Assembly: GCA_021648265.1 (NCBI GenBank)
Contig: JAKITD010000019.1
Coordinates: 1-41,664, forward strand
DNA length: 41,664 nt
Origin: Flavobacteriaceae bacterium
GTDB taxonomy: Bacteria; Bacteroidota; Bacteroidia; Flavobacteriales; Flavobacteriaceae
Direction of reading: 5' to 3'
Position 1 is the stretch's first letter. Each line of letters starts with the position of its first letter. This document shows positions 31,353 to 40,200 of the stretch, in pieces. A model generated the notes under the pieces. That model worked only from the letters and a program-made list of their open reading frames with translations, was not told the DNA's origin and ran no database searches. The translations under genes and the position numbers were made by a program.

Positions 31353-32306
31353 TTATTTTAAAAACTCTAGCGTTCGTTTTTCGCTGTAATACACCTCATT
31401 TGTTTGATGAAACCCAACGTGTCCTCCATACAAAGGAGTTTCTAAATAGATGTTTTTTGAGTTTTCTGCTGTTTGATATGGGTAACAATCTTCATTAAGG
31501 AAACTGTCGTTTTTGGCATTTAATATCAAAACAGGAATTTTAATATTTGGTATAAATTGATTGCTGCTGTTTTTTTCATAATAATCATAGGCATCTTTAA
31601 AGCCGTGCGCTTTAGAGGTGTAAATATCATCAAAATCTTTTAGGGTTTTAATTTTAGCAAAATCTGACATGTTCATTTTATCAGGATGCTGTTTCATTTT
31701 TCGTTTGTATTTTTTCTTAAGATTAGATAAAAATATTTCGCTGTACATCCAATTACTTGGAGACATTAAAGTCTCTATTGAACCTTTTAAATTAGAAGGT
31801 ACAGAAATTGCAACTCCTTTTTTTATCTGTTTGGGAAGTGATGTTTGTTCGCCTAAATATTTTAGCAGTAGATTACCTCCTAAACTAAAACCTACTATGG
31901 TAATTTCTTGATAATTATCCTTTTCAAGGATATGCGAAATTACTTCAATTAAATCATCTGTTTTTCCAGAATGATACGATTGGTATAACAAATTATCCTC
32001 CCCACTGCAGCCTCTAAAATTCATTGCAACAGTGTCCCTGCCGTTGTTTTTTAAAGCTCTCCCCATACCTTTTATGTAGGTTCTTTGAGCGTTCCCTTCC
32101 AATCCATGAAGTAAAATTACAAGTTTGTTAGTGGGCTTTTCAGCATAGGACCAATCTAAATCTATAAAATCTTCATCAGGTAAATTGATGCGTTCTCGTT
32201 GTTGGAAAAAGTTAGTTTCATTTCGAATTTTTGAAGCATAAATAGTAGAAAAAAAACCGTTTCTAAAAATATATGTAGGTTTATAATCGCTTTTTATAAT
32301 AGGCAT
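31353..32306 (-). CDS. YheT-type alpha/beta hydrolase
   Basis: A 317-residue protein of the YheT/ABHD1 family. The oxyanion strand is LVILLHGLEGNAQRTYIKG (about 68-86), MNFRGCSGEDN follows, and the nucleophile elbow GFSLGGNLLLKYLG carries the serine (about 141). The acid is D in LNAKNDSF and the histidine is in GGHVGF, completing the triad. Likely an esterase acting on acyl chains in the cytoplasm; substrate unknown. It is divergent from the thioesterase gene. Confidence 0.9.
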   Translation of the reverse strand: MPIIKSDYKPTYIFRNGFFSTIYASKIRNETNFFQQRERINLPDEDFIDLDWSYAEKPTNKLVILLHGLEGNAQRTYIKGMGRALKNNGRDTVAMNFRGCSGEDNLLYQSYHSGKTDDLIEVISHILEKDNYQEITIVGFSLGGNLLLKYLGEQTSLPKQIKKGVAISVPSNLKGSIETLMSPSNWMYSEIFLSNLKKKYKRKMKQHPDKMNMSDFAKIKTLKDFDDIYTSKAHGFKDAYDYYEKNSSNQFIPNIKIPVLILNAKNDSFLNEDCYPYQTAENSKNIYLETPLYGGHVGFHQTNEVYYSEKRTLEFLK

Positions 32307-32359
32307 AAATTATTTTTTAGCAAAGTAAGAAATAATGAGGCATACTTCAAAAAGTAAAT

Positions 32360-32367
32360 TACTTTTG
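32360..32367 (+). promoter_or_regulatory. -7 box of the thioesterase gene
   Basis: TACTTTTG (TAnnTTTG) lies 16 nt before the ATG at 32384. On the other strand TTACTTTG (one mismatch) near 32319-32326 may serve the YheT gene. Confidence 0.5.
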
Positions 32368-32383
32368 AAAAAAATTATTTTCT

Positions 32384-32860
32384 ATGTATTTAAAAGAATT
32401 TGAAGTCCGTTGGAACGATTTAGATGCCAATCGGCATTTGGCAAATAGTAGTTACATCAACTATATGAGTCATACCCGTCTTAGTTATTTTATGGAGAAG
32501 GGTTTTGGTCAACTAGAAATGATTAAAAACAACATAGGACCCGTAGTTTTTTACGAACACACGTTTTATTTTAAGGAAATATTCCCTGGGAAACCAATTC
32601 GGGTTTCGTTACAATTAAAAGGGCTTTCTGAAGGAGGAATGTATTTTGAATTTCAACATAATTTTTATAATGCAGAAGGAAAGAATTTAGCTCGTTGCAA
32701 TATGATGGGCGGTTGGATAGATTTAAAAACTCGAAAGCTTCGCGATTTACCAGAATCATTAATTTCAGCTATTTCTAGTTTAGATAAAACGGAAGGTTTT
32801 AAGGTGTTGACTAAGGAAGATACTCGTAAGTTTAAACAGTTTCCGAAGGATATGATGTAG
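32384..32860 (+). CDS. acyl-CoA thioesterase (hotdog fold, 4HBT family)
   Basis: A 158-residue protein of single hotdog size. The catalytic-region pattern is VRWNDLDANRHLANSSYINYM (residues 8-28, given here as RWNDLDANRHLANSSY), with D and H at the usual places. The long central helix follows, then strands (PVVFYEHTFYFKEIFPG, RVSLQLKGLSEGGMYFEFQH). Hydrolyses acyl-CoA or acyl-ACP; chain length cannot be told. It runs convergent to mtgA. Confidence 0.85.
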   Translation: MYLKEFEVRWNDLDANRHLANSSYINYMSHTRLSYFMEKGFGQLEMIKNNIGPVVFYEHTFYFKEIFPGKPIRVSLQLKGLSEGGMYFEFQHNFYNAEGKNLARCNMMGGWIDLKTRKLRDLPESLISAISSLDKTEGFKVLTKEDTRKFKQFPKDMM

Positions 32861-32873
32861 TAAATTTAGGTTT

Positions 32874-33551
32874 TCATTTATTTTTTAAAGTAAACTCTCC
32901 AAAATTTTGCAGCTGCCTTTTAATCCAAGATTTTCGAGAATTGATAAATCTTGAACTTGGATTCGCAGAATATTTTAAGGGGTTAGGTAAAATTGCCGCA
33001 ATCCCAGCTGCTTGATCTTTGCTAAGTTTTTTTGCTGAAGTATTATACCAATAGTTTGCAGCTGCTTCGGCTCCAAATATTCCATTTCCCATTTCAATAC
33101 TATTTAAATAGACTTCTAAAATTCGTTCTTTACTCCATAATGTTTCAATTAAAAAAGTAAACCAAACTTCCAATCCTTTCCGAAGCCACGTTCTTCCTTG
33201 CCATAAAAATACATTCTTGGCTGTTTGTTGTGAAATGGTGCTTCCGCCACGAATACGTTTGCCTTCTTGATTTTCAAAATAGGCCTTCTTTAATGCTTTT
33301 ACATCAAAACCATTATGGTTTAAATAATTTTGATCTTCAGAACAAATTACCGCTAATTGCAAGTTTATTGAAATCTCATCTATTGGTTTCCAATGGTGTT
33401 TGGTACTGTGTTTTTCACTTCCATTAATAGATCGAATTGCCATTAAGGGCGTGTATGGAACTGGAGCATATTTGTAAATAACTACCCAAATCACACTTAG
33501 AGATACAAACCAAAGAAAGAATTTTAATAAGAGTTTGGAAATGCGTTTCAT
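32874..33551 (-). CDS. mtgA: monofunctional biosynthetic peptidoglycan transglycosylase
   Basis: A 225-residue enzyme with one N-terminal TM helix (about 9-26) and a GT51 domain. Motifs: ICSEDQNYLNHNGFD (about 69-83) with the catalytic E72, GGSTISQQTAKNVFLW (102-117), then KERILEVYLNSIEMGNGIFGAE (about 141-162). It polymerises lipid II glycan strands in the periplasm and has no transpeptidase domain. Normal length, starts at the only suitable ATG. Confidence 0.94.
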   Translation of the reverse strand: MKRISKLLLKFFLWFVSLSVIWVVIYKYAPVPYTPLMAIRSINGSEKHSTKHHWKPIDEISINLQLAVICSEDQNYLNHNGFDVKALKKAYFENQEGKRIRGGSTISQQTAKNVFLWQGRTWLRKGLEVWFTFLIETLWSKERILEVYLNSIEMGNGIFGAEAAANYWYNTSAKKLSKDQAAGIAAILPNPLKYSANPSSRFINSRKSWIKRQLQNFGEFTLKNK

Positions 33552-33752
33552 AAGGGTTTAAATTAGGTATTCCTAAAATCAAAAACAATATAAAAGTATT
33601 CTAATATAAAAAAATACGAAATTTATGTTTCCAAGTTTTAAACTTTGGTAAAGCTAAATTTCGCAAATCAAAGCAACTATAAAAGAATGTAATTCTATAA
33701 TACCAATAAGGTTAATAAAGCTTCGCAAGATAGAAGATAGAAGATAAAAAAA

Positions 33753-33776
33753 ATCCGAAATAGAATTATTTCGGAT
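33753..33776. terminator. bidirectional terminator after accC
   Basis: ATCCGAAATA-GAAT-TATTTCGGAT is a perfect 10-bp stem. A-run on the left (33745-33753) gives a U-tract for leftward transcripts from accC, and TTTTTT on the right (33776-33781) gives one for the other direction. The accC stop is 11 nt away. Confidence 0.85.
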
Positions 33777-33786
33777 TTTTTAAATT

Positions 33787-35148
33787 TTATTCTTCTTCCT
33801 CTTCAGGTTCGTTCATAACAAAGTCATCCATAAAAGCGGTGGTATAATTCCCTGATACATATCGTGGATCGCTCATTAATTGTAAATGAAATGGAATAGT
33901 CGTTTTTACGCCTTCCACCACAAATTCGTCCAAAGCACGTTTCATTTTACTAATGGCTTCTTCTCTGGTTTGCGCCGTTGTAATTAACTTTGCAATCATT
34001 GAGTCGTAATTTGGAGGAATGGTATAACCAGCATAAACGTGTGTGTCTAAACGTACTCCATGACCTCCAGGTGAATGAAATTCGGTTATTTTTCCTGGAC
34101 AAGGTCTAAAATCATTATACGGATCCTCGGCATTGATACGGCATTCAATAGAATGTAATTTAGGGTTGTAGTTTTTTCCTAATATTGGAATTCCTGCCGC
34201 TACTTTTATTTGTTCTTTAATTAAATCGAAGTCAATAATTACTTGTTCTGTAATTGGGTGTTCTACTTGGATACGGGTATTCATTTCCATAAAGTAGAAG
34301 TTACGGTGTTTATCTACTAAAAATTCTACCGTACCAACACCTTCGTATTTTATATATTTTGAAGCTTTTACCGCAGCATCTCCCATTGCTTTTCGCAATT
34401 TATCGGTCATAAAAGGGCTTGGAGTTTCTTCGGTTAGCTTTTGATGTCTTCTTTGTACAGAGCAGTCTCTTTCTCCTAAGTGGCAAGCATTTCCAGTGCT
34501 ATCTCCAATTATTTGAATTTCAATATGTCGAGGTTTTTCAATAAGTTTTTCGATGTACATATCATCATTACCGAAGGCAGCTTTACTTTCTTGTCTTGCT
34601 GAATCCCAAGCATTTTGTAAATCTTCTTCTTTCCAAACGGCACGCATTCCTTTTCCACCACCACCAGCACTTGCTTTTAACATTACTGGATATCCAGTTT
34701 CTTTAGCAACTTTAATACAAGTTTTAAAATCTGGAATTATTCCTTCAGATCCTGGAATACAAGGAACTCCTGCTTCAATCATGGTAGATTTTGCTGATGC
34801 TTTATCGCCCATACGGTTAATCATATCTGCGGAAGCGCCTATAAATTTAATGCCGTGTTCTTCACATAATTTTGAAAATTTAGCATTTTCAGATAAAAAT
34901 CCATAACCAGGATGGATGGCATCTGCATTGGTAATTTCGGCAGCAGCCATAATATTTGACACTTTCAAATAACTCTCTTTACTAGGTGGCGGTCCAATAC
35001 AAACAGCTTCGTCTGCAAACCGTACGTGTAAACTTTCTGCATCTGCTGTTGAGTAAACTGCAACCGATTTTATTCCCATCTCTCTACAAGTACGAATAAC
35101 TCGAAGTGCAATCTCTCCTCTATTGGCAATTAGTATTTTTTTAAACAT
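33787..35148 (-). CDS. accC: acetyl-CoA carboxylase biotin carboxylase subunit
   Basis: A 453-residue ATP-grasp enzyme that carboxylates biotin on AccB, the first step of fatty-acid synthesis. Start [33 protein letters not shown] binds the carboxyphosphate side; the glycine-rich loop is [12 protein letters not shown] (about 158-169); [14 protein letters not shown] (about 288-301) is the catalytic stretch. Length is normal. It is the last gene of the yceD-rpmF-fabH-accB-accC group and is followed by a strong terminator. Confidence 0.97.
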   Translation of the reverse strand: MFKKILIANRGEIALRVIRTCREMGIKSVAVYSTADAESLHVRFADEAVCIGPPPSKESYLKVSNIMAAAEITNADAIHPGYGFLSENAKFSKLCEEHGIKFIGASADMINRMGDKASAKSTMIEAGVPCIPGSEGIIPDFKTCIKVAKETGYPVMLKASAGGGGKGMRAVWKEEDLQNAWDSARQESKAAFGNDDMYIEKLIEKPRHIEIQIIGDSTGNACHLGERDCSVQRRHQKLTEETPSPFMTDKLRKAMGDAAVKASKYIKYEGVGTVEFLVDKHRNFYFMEMNTRIQVEHPITEQVIIDFDLIKEQIKVAAGIPILGKNYNPKLHSIECRINAEDPYNDFRPCPGKITEFHSPGGHGVRLDTHVYAGYTIPPNYDSMIAKLITTAQTREEAISKMKRALDEFVVEGVKTTIPFHLQLMSDPRYVSGNYTTAFMDDFVMNEPEEEEE

Positions 35149-35228
35149 AATTTCTTTAAATAATCAAATTAAATGCACCAAATTCCATTTTAAACTGGAT
35201 TTTGGATTTTAAAATTTGGAGTTTGAAT

Positions 35229-35708
35229 TTAAGAAGGATCTACTAAAAATAGGGGTTGATCAAATTCTACTGGAGAAGCATCATCAACTAATACTTTTAC
35301 TATTTTTCCAGAAACTTCACTTTCAATTTCATTAAAAAGCTTCATTGCTTCAATAACACAAAGCACATCTCCGTCTTTAATTGTATCGCCTACTTCAACA
35401 AATGAAGGTAGGTCTGGTGAAGATTTTCTGTAAAAAGTACCTATGATTGGTGATTTTACAGTGATGTATTTTGAATCTTCATCGGCAGAAGCTGTTTCGG
35501 AAGAAACAGGAGTGCTTTCCACAGGTGTTTGAGAAATGGGTTGAGGCATTCCCATAGTGGGTACTTGCTGGATAATTGTAGTTTCTCCTTTTCCGCGTCC
35601 TTCACCTGTTCTGATGGTAATTTTCACATCGTCCATTTCAAGTTTTACTTCGGTAGCTCCTGATTTTGCTACAAACTTGATTAGATTTTGAATCTCTTTA
35701 ATATTCAT
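35229..35708 (-). CDS. accB: biotin carboxyl carrier protein
   Basis: A 159-residue carrier. N-terminal helix region (MNIKEIQNLIKFVAKSGATE), a flexible PTS-rich linker (about 50-78), then the biotinyl domain with the EAMKLFNEI signature; the biotinylated residue is K123. It lies 80 nt upstream of accC and 24 nt downstream of fabH. Confidence 0.96.
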   Translation of the reverse strand: MNIKEIQNLIKFVAKSGATEVKLEMDDVKITIRTGEGRGKGETTIIQQVPTMGMPQPISQTPVESTPVSSETASADEDSKYITVKSPIIGTFYRKSSPDLPSFVEVGDTIKDGDVLCVIEAMKLFNEIESEVSGKIVKVLVDDASPVEFDQPLFLVDPS

Positions 35709-35732
35709 ATCGTTAGATTTAATTTTTAAAAT

Positions 35733-36731
35733 TTATATAGAGTCGTATGCCCAAGTAAGGTATATTGCTCCCCAAGAAAATCCGCCACCAAAAGCAGCAA
35801 ACACTAATTTATCTCCTTTTTTTAGTTTCATTTCGTAATCCCAAAGACATAATGGTAATGTTGCTGAAGTAGTATTTCCGTATTTGTAAATATTCTTCAT
35901 TATTTTTTTGTCTGGGAGGTTCATTCTTCTGGAAGTTGCATCAATAATTCTGTTATTAGCTTGATGCGGTACTAACCACTCAATGTCATCTCCAGTTAAA
36001 TTGTTTCGTTCTAATATTTTTTCTGAAACATCTGCCATTCGAGTAACCGCAAATTTAAAAACGGTTTTTCCGTCTTGAAAAACCACATGTTGGTTCTTAG
36101 CAATTGTTTCTTCAGAAGAAGGAAGTAACGAACCTCCTGCATCGATTTTCAACGAATGCCTTCCGTTACCATCGGTTCTTAAAATTTCGTCTTGAATTCC
36201 TAATCCTTCTTTATTTGGTTCAAATAAAACAGCTCCTGCACCATCGCCAAAGATGATACAAGTGGTTCGATCTTTATAATCTAAAATAGAAGACATTTTA
36301 TCGGCACCAATTAAAAGTATTTTTTTATATTTTCCAGATTCAATATAGCTTGCTGCTGTGGACATTCCAAATAGAAACCCTGAACAGGCTGCCATAAGAT
36401 CGTAAGAAAAAGCATTGATAGCACCTATTTGAGTAGCCACATAAATACCTGTTGCTGCAACAGGCATATCGGGTGTTGCTGTTGCCAAAATAACTAAGTC
36501 TATTTCTTTTGGATCTACTTTACTTTTTTGAAGTAAATCTTTTGCGGCTTCGATTGCAAGAAAGGAAGTTCCCTTGTCTTTATCTTTTAAGATTCTACGT
36601 TCCCTAATACCTGTACGAGCAGTTATCCACTCATCGTTGGTATCTACCATTGTTTCCAAAATTTTATTGGTTAACACATAGTCTGGGACATAGCCTCCTA
36701 CAGCTGTAATTGCTGCTGTGATTTTACTCAT
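35733..36731 (-). CDS. fabH: beta-ketoacyl-ACP synthase III
   Basis: A 332-residue condensing enzyme that starts fatty-acid chains from acetyl-CoA (or branched acyl-CoA) and malonyl-ACP. The triad is C116 (AACSGFLFG), H256 (VPHQANNRI) and N286 (YGNTTSA). IRERRI and GFSWGAIYLTW are further family marks. It follows rpmF after a spacer that contains a terminator, so it is probably also driven by its own promoter. Confidence 0.96.
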   Translation of the reverse strand: MSKITAAITAVGGYVPDYVLTNKILETMVDTNDEWITARTGIRERRILKDKDKGTSFLAIEAAKDLLQKSKVDPKEIDLVILATATPDMPVAATGIYVATQIGAINAFSYDLMAACSGFLFGMSTAASYIESGKYKKILLIGADKMSSILDYKDRTTCIIFGDGAGAVLFEPNKEGLGIQDEILRTDGNGRHSLKIDAGGSLLPSSEETIAKNQHVVFQDGKTVFKFAVTRMADVSEKILERNNLTGDDIEWLVPHQANNRIIDATSRRMNLPDKKIMKNIYKYGNTTSATLPLCLWDYEMKLKKGDKLVFAAFGGGFSWGAIYLTWAYDSI

Positions 36732-36857
36732 ATTTTTGAATTAATTTCACAAAAAGGGTAAAAACCCCTCAAATCGGTCGAAAAATACTAAATTTTCATC
36801 AATAACTGGTGAAAAATAGTTTTTTTATGTGTTTTATAATTTAGAAAAAACGAAAAC

Positions 36858-36889
36858 GAAAAAACTCCCATAAAATTAAATACGGGAGT
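36858..36889 (-). terminator. terminator between rpmF and fabH
   Basis: ACTCCC (36864-36869) pairs with GGGAGT (36884-36889); on the minus strand the stem is followed by a U-tract (complement of the A-run at 36859-36864). It lies 23 nt past the rpmF stop and should end or reduce read-through to fabH. Confidence 0.75.
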
Positions 36890-36912
36890 CTTATACTATT
36901 ATAAGTATATTA

Positions 36913-37110
36913 CTATGCTACTTCTTCTTCTACAGCATCAATCACTATTTGACCACGGTAATATAATTTACCTTCGTGCCAATGTGCTCTGTGATATAAA
37001 TGAGATTCACCAGTTGTTGGGTCTGTAGCAATTTGAGGTGTAGTTGCTTTGTAATGTGTTCTTCTTTTATCTCTTCTAGTTCTTGAGATTTTTCTCTTTG
37101 GATGTGCCAT
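36913..37110 (-). CDS. rpmF: 50S ribosomal protein L32
   Basis: A 65-residue basic protein starting [20 protein letters not shown], then a strand pair ending in [11 protein letters not shown] and an acidic tail. The two CxxC zinc sites of some L32 proteins are absent, the cysteine-free form usual in Bacteroidetes. It follows yceD by 9 nt, the common yceD-rpmF pair. Confidence 0.95.
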   Translation of the reverse strand: MAHPKRKISRTRRDKRRTHYKATTPQIATDPTTGESHLYHRAHWHEGKLYYRGQIVIDAVEEEVA

Positions 37111-37119
37111 TACTTTGTA

Positions 37120-37671
37120 TTATTTGTCTGTTAATAATTTTTTTAATTCGTCCCACCTTGGGTCTGTTTGTTCGTCTTCTTCAGATGTAGTTATTTCATC
37201 ATGATTTGGACTTAATTCTTCTAGTTTATCAAGTATTTCAGATTTTAAAGTTCCATCTTCAATTCCTGGATGAATCCTTTTGGTTGGAATTGCCAATACA
37301 ATAGATTCATATATATATTGCTGAATGTTTATTTCGTAACTTCCGTGAGGTATAATTAAAAGTTCCTCATTTTCATCATTAAATTCATCACCAAAATTTA
37401 CAATAAAATGAAATGATCCTTTAATATATTGATTATAAGGCTCATTTGTTGTGTCACAGTTTACATTTACAACACCTGTGAATGACAACGTAAACTCCAA
37501 CATGGTATTTTTTTTAATCAGCAGTACTTCAAGATTAATGTTTGCTTCATTAAAATCTTCATACTCAAAATACTCAAAGAACGATTTATTTATTTTATAG
37601 TCAAACCGGTGTTCTCCTAATTTTAATCCCACGAATGGAATGGTAAATTCTTTCAATTCCTTCATAATCAC
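37120..37671 (-). CDS. yceD: YceD/DUF177 family protein (23S rRNA accumulation)
   Basis: A 183-residue protein; starts at MIMKELKEF (37671) or at the second Met (37665). The YceD core includes FTIPFVGLKLGEHRFDYKI at the start, FTGVVNVNCDTTNEPY with one cysteine, and IHPGIEDGTLKSEIL with acidic tail. It pairs with rpmF and affects 23S rRNA levels in other bacteria. A leader hairpin precedes it. Confidence 0.85.
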   Translation of the reverse strand: MIMKELKEFTIPFVGLKLGEHRFDYKINKSFFEYFEYEDFNEANINLEVLLIKKNTMLEFTLSFTGVVNVNCDTTNEPYNQYIKGSFHFIVNFGDEFNDENEELLIIPHGSYEINIQQYIYESIVLAIPTKRIHPGIEDGTLKSEILDKLEELSPNHDEITTSEEDEQTDPRWDELKKLLTDK

Positions 37672-37690
37672 TCACCTGTTTAACACAGCA

Positions 37691-37719
37691 GCCTTACAAT
37701 TAAGGCGGGTGCAAAGATA
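37691..37719 (-). promoter_or_regulatory. yceD-rpmF promoter with 5' stem-loop
   Basis: On the minus strand TATCTTTG (37719-37712) is a consensus -7 box. Transcription would begin near 37705, so the perfect hairpin GCCTTA-CAAT-TAAGGC (37691-37706) would lie at the very 5' end of the message, a position that often stabilises an RNA or regulates a ribosomal protein operon. Confidence 0.5.
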
Positions 37720-37759
37720 AAAAATAATTTAAAAATTAAATCAGTTTTTACAATTCTTT

Positions 37760-38827
37760 TTAATCGAATCTTTTCCGTTGGTTTCGAGGCTGAGGAGCTG
37801 ATTTTAGAGGGTTTTTAGATAAATCAGAATACTCTTCTCTCTTTTTATATATTTCAATTGCAGTATAAAGTGCTTCTTCAAAGGACTCATTATTAGCAAT
37901 ATTCTTTCCTGCGACGTCAAAAGCAGTTCCGTGATCTGGTGATGTTCTAATTTTATGTAAACCTGCCGTGTAATTTACTCCTTTTCCGAATGAAAGTGTT
38001 TTAAAAGGAATTAATCCTTGATCATGATACGACGCAATCACTGCATCAAAACTCTCATAATTTCCAGATCCAAAAAAACTATCGGCCGCATAAGGGCCAT
38101 AAACTAATATTCCTTTTTCTCTTAAATTGTCTAATGTTGGTCTTAATACCGTGTCGTCTTCATTACCTATTACTCCGTTATCACCATTATGTGGATTGAT
38201 GCCTAGAACTGCAATTTTTGGTTTTCGAATTCCAAAGTCTTCAATCAGCGTTTTTTGAGTAGTGTTAATTTTACTTTCTATAAGCTCTTTTGTAATGTTT
38301 TGGGATATGTCTTTTACAGCAATATGATCGGTCAATAACCCTACTCTTAATTTTCCTGAAATCATTAACATTAAACTATCTCCCTCTAATTCTTGGTTTA
38401 AATAATCCGTATGACCGGGAAATTTAAAACCTTCTGCCTGAATGTTCGACTTATTTATTGGTGCTGTTACCAAAACATCAATCTTATTGTTTTTTAAAGC
38501 AGTAACTGCCGATTTGAGTGACTTAATAGCATACTCCCCAATCTTAGTATCTTCTTTTCCAAAATTAATATCTACAGACTCTTTCCAAACATTAAAAACA
38601 TTTATTTTTTTTGGAGCAATAGCTTCTAATTTATCAATACCATAAAGATCACATTCAACATTATAAACTTTTTTAAAATGAGTCATTATCTTAAGTGAAG
38701 AAAATATTACTGGTGTAAATAATTCTAATATTCTTGGATCTTGAAGGGTTTTTAATACTACTTCACTACCAATACCGTTTAAATCTCCTATTGAAATTCC
38801 AACTACAATTCTTTTTTGATTATCCAT
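37760..38827 (-). CDS. pdxA: 4-hydroxythreonine-4-phosphate dehydrogenase
   Basis: A 355-residue enzyme of the DXP-dependent pyridoxal phosphate pathway. Start with IVVGISIGDLNGIGSEVVLK; TAPINKSN, GHTDYLNQEL (metal-binding His), ASYHDQGLIPFK and RTSPDHGTAFDVAGK give the metal and substrate sites. It ends with a basic tail (QPRNQRKRFD) somewhat longer than in Escherichia coli. It faces away from ribE over a 57-nt gap. Confidence 0.95.
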   Translation of the reverse strand: MDNQKRIVVGISIGDLNGIGSEVVLKTLQDPRILELFTPVIFSSLKIMTHFKKVYNVECDLYGIDKLEAIAPKKINVFNVWKESVDINFGKEDTKIGEYAIKSLKSAVTALKNNKIDVLVTAPINKSNIQAEGFKFPGHTDYLNQELEGDSLMLMISGKLRVGLLTDHIAVKDISQNITKELIESKINTTQKTLIEDFGIRKPKIAVLGINPHNGDNGVIGNEDDTVLRPTLDNLREKGILVYGPYAADSFFGSGNYESFDAVIASYHDQGLIPFKTLSFGKGVNYTAGLHKIRTSPDHGTAFDVAGKNIANNESFEEALYTAIEIYKKREEYSDLSKNPLKSAPQPRNQRKRFD

Positions 38828-38850
38828 TATTTAATGAAGTCTTATATGAT

Positions 38851-38871
38851 TACTTTTGTAGTACAAATGTA
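38851..38871. promoter_or_regulatory. overlapping divergent promoters of pdxA and ribE
   Basis: TACTTTTG (38851-38858, + strand, towards ribE) and TACATTTG (38871-38864, - strand, towards pdxA) are both consensus -7 boxes and lie within 21 nt facing each other. Polymerase could not occupy both sites at once, so expression of these two vitamin genes may be mutually limiting. Confidence 0.55.
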
Positions 38872-38884
38872 ACTAATTGAAATC

Positions 38885-39475
38885 ATGTTTACAGGAATAA
38901 TTGAAGCAATGGGAGAAATTTGTTCTCTCACAAAGGAAGGAAGCAATCTACATATTGAAGTGAAAAGTCCTATAACTTCAGAATTAAAAATAGACCAAAG
39001 TGTTGCTCATAACGGAGTTTGCCTAACGGTTGTGGAAATTAGCGGCGCTATTTACACGGTTACCGCAATTAAAGAAACTCTCGACAAATCGAATATTGGA
39101 AATCTTGAAATTGGAAGCGCTGTTAACTTAGAGCGTTCTATGAAACTTGGCGAACGCTTAGATGGTCATATTGTACAAGGTCATGTGGATCAGACTGCAA
39201 CTTGTAATTCTATAAATGAAGCTGACGGAAGCACGTATTATACATTTACTTACGACGGAAAATACGAAAATATAACTATCGAAAAAGGATCAATTACAGT
39301 AAATGGTGTAAGTTTGACGGTGGTCGATTCTAAAAAAAGCGAATTTAGTGTTGCGATTATACCCTACACTATTGAACATACAAATTTTAAAACATTTAAG
39401 GTAGGTACAATAATAAATTTAGAGTTCGATGTTGTAGGAAAATACTTAACAAGACTTGCTAGTAAGTATTTTTAA
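38885..39475 (+). CDS. ribE: riboflavin synthase alpha chain
   Basis: A 196-residue enzyme that dismutates two 6,7-dimethyl-8-ribityllumazine molecules into riboflavin. It consists of two tandem lumazine-binding repeats: FTGIIEAMG...NGVCLTVVE (residues 2-52) and DGHIVQGHVDQTA...NGVSLTVVD (about 98-150), with a C-terminal helix. The 3' end overlaps by 17 nt with the convergent small gene. The start follows the promoter at 38851. Confidence 0.96.
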   Translation: MFTGIIEAMGEICSLTKEGSNLHIEVKSPITSELKIDQSVAHNGVCLTVVEISGAIYTVTAIKETLDKSNIGNLEIGSAVNLERSMKLGERLDGHIVQGHVDQTATCNSINEADGSTYYTFTYDGKYENITIEKGSITVNGVSLTVVDSKKSEFSVAIIPYTIEHTNFKTFKVGTIINLEFDVVGKYLTRLASKYF

Positions 39476-39689
39476 GTTGAAATCTCTTATAAGCAATATA
39501 ACATCCATAAACTATAGCTATACAGAATAAAACTTCTATGCCATCACTTATCGGTAATTCAGGTGGTGGATGACCACTTCTATTAGGCGCAGGCGGACCT
39601 GAGTCGCTGCTAAAAGACTGCGCAAGTATAGTCGTACTATTACTAATAAATAGTACTAAGGTTAATATTTTAACGATTTGGGGTCGCAT
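39459..39689 (-). CDS. small PID-CTERM-like exported protein
   Basis: A 76-residue protein. Signal peptide MRPQIVKILTLVLFISNSTTILAQ, a short Pro/Gly/Ser-rich region (DSGPPAPNRSGHPPPELP), PISDG, a TM helix (EVLFCIAIVYGCYIAY) and basic end. This is the layout of the flavobacterial PID-CTERM class: PPxxPID-x-G, hydrophobic segment, YG, lysines. Here PID reads PISD. Such proteins are probably retained by the C-terminal helix; function unknown. It overlaps the ribE 3' end. Confidence 0.7.
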   Translation of the reverse strand: MRPQIVKILTLVLFISNSTTILAQSFSSDSGPPAPNRSGHPPPELPISDGIEVLFCIAIVYGCYIAYKRFQLKNTY

Positions 39690-39843
39690 ATAGTTGCCTA
39701 AAATAGTAAAATTTTATTAACAAGTGTTAAAAAGCATTAATTATTGTAAAACTAACAACTCTTTTTCTTGAAAATTATTATATTTAATTAAAACAAAACC
39801 TATCGTGAAAATAGATTTTGAGTAGGTGATTTTAATAAATTAG

Positions 39844-39917
39844 TGGTCCCACATGGGCTCGAACCATGGACCCTCTGATTATGAGTCAGATGCTCTAACC
39901 AACTGAGCTATGGGACC
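39844..39917 (-). tRNA. tRNA with CAU anticodon (elongator Met or Ile2)
   Basis: The minus strand gives a 74-nt cloverleaf: acceptor GGTCCCA/TGGGACC, D arm AGCTCAGTTGGTTAGAGC, anticodon stem TCTGA/TCAGA with loop CTCATAA, T arm with GGTTCGAGCC. CCA is not encoded. The stem below the anticodon lacks the GGG/CCC run of initiator tRNA. Met and lysidine-modified Ile2 cannot be separated by eye. Confidence 0.93.
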
Positions 39918-40200
39918 GATAATAGTTTGCAAATTTAAAACACTTTATTTATTCCACAAGCTTTTTTCAGTATTCTTTAGGGTTTACGCAGTATTATTAT
40001 TGCTTTACTCTTAGTATTAGGGCTTAATATTAATTAGAAATGCTTAAAAAATAATTCTATTCTAATATTTTTAGAAATTCTGTTTTCAGTTTATTTCCTA
40101 TTATTTCTTTTATTAAGCCAAAATCCGTGACCTAAACTGTGACCTAAAAATTGTTTATTAATTATACTTACTGGTTAAAATAATTTCATTAAAATACTTT
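39918..40200. other. AT-rich spacer between tRNA and unrecognised gene pair
   Basis: No gene can be supported in these 283 nt. The only clear structure is a tandem GTGACCTAAA (40127-40136 and 40139-40148, period 12). Confidence 0.5.
40127..40148 (+). repeat. tandem GTGACCTAAA pair
   Basis: Two copies of GTGACCTAAA with a 12-nt period, in the spacer between the tRNA gene and the membrane gene pair. It could be part of a recombination or regulatory site, but nothing in the sequence decides this. Confidence 0.5.

Noticed and set aside
39844..40200. The tRNA as attachment site of an integrated island carrying 40201-41564
   Set aside because: Integration usually leaves the island at the tRNA 3' end, which here points left to ribE. 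The accessory genes are on the 5' side, no duplicate of the tRNA 3' end and no integrase were found.
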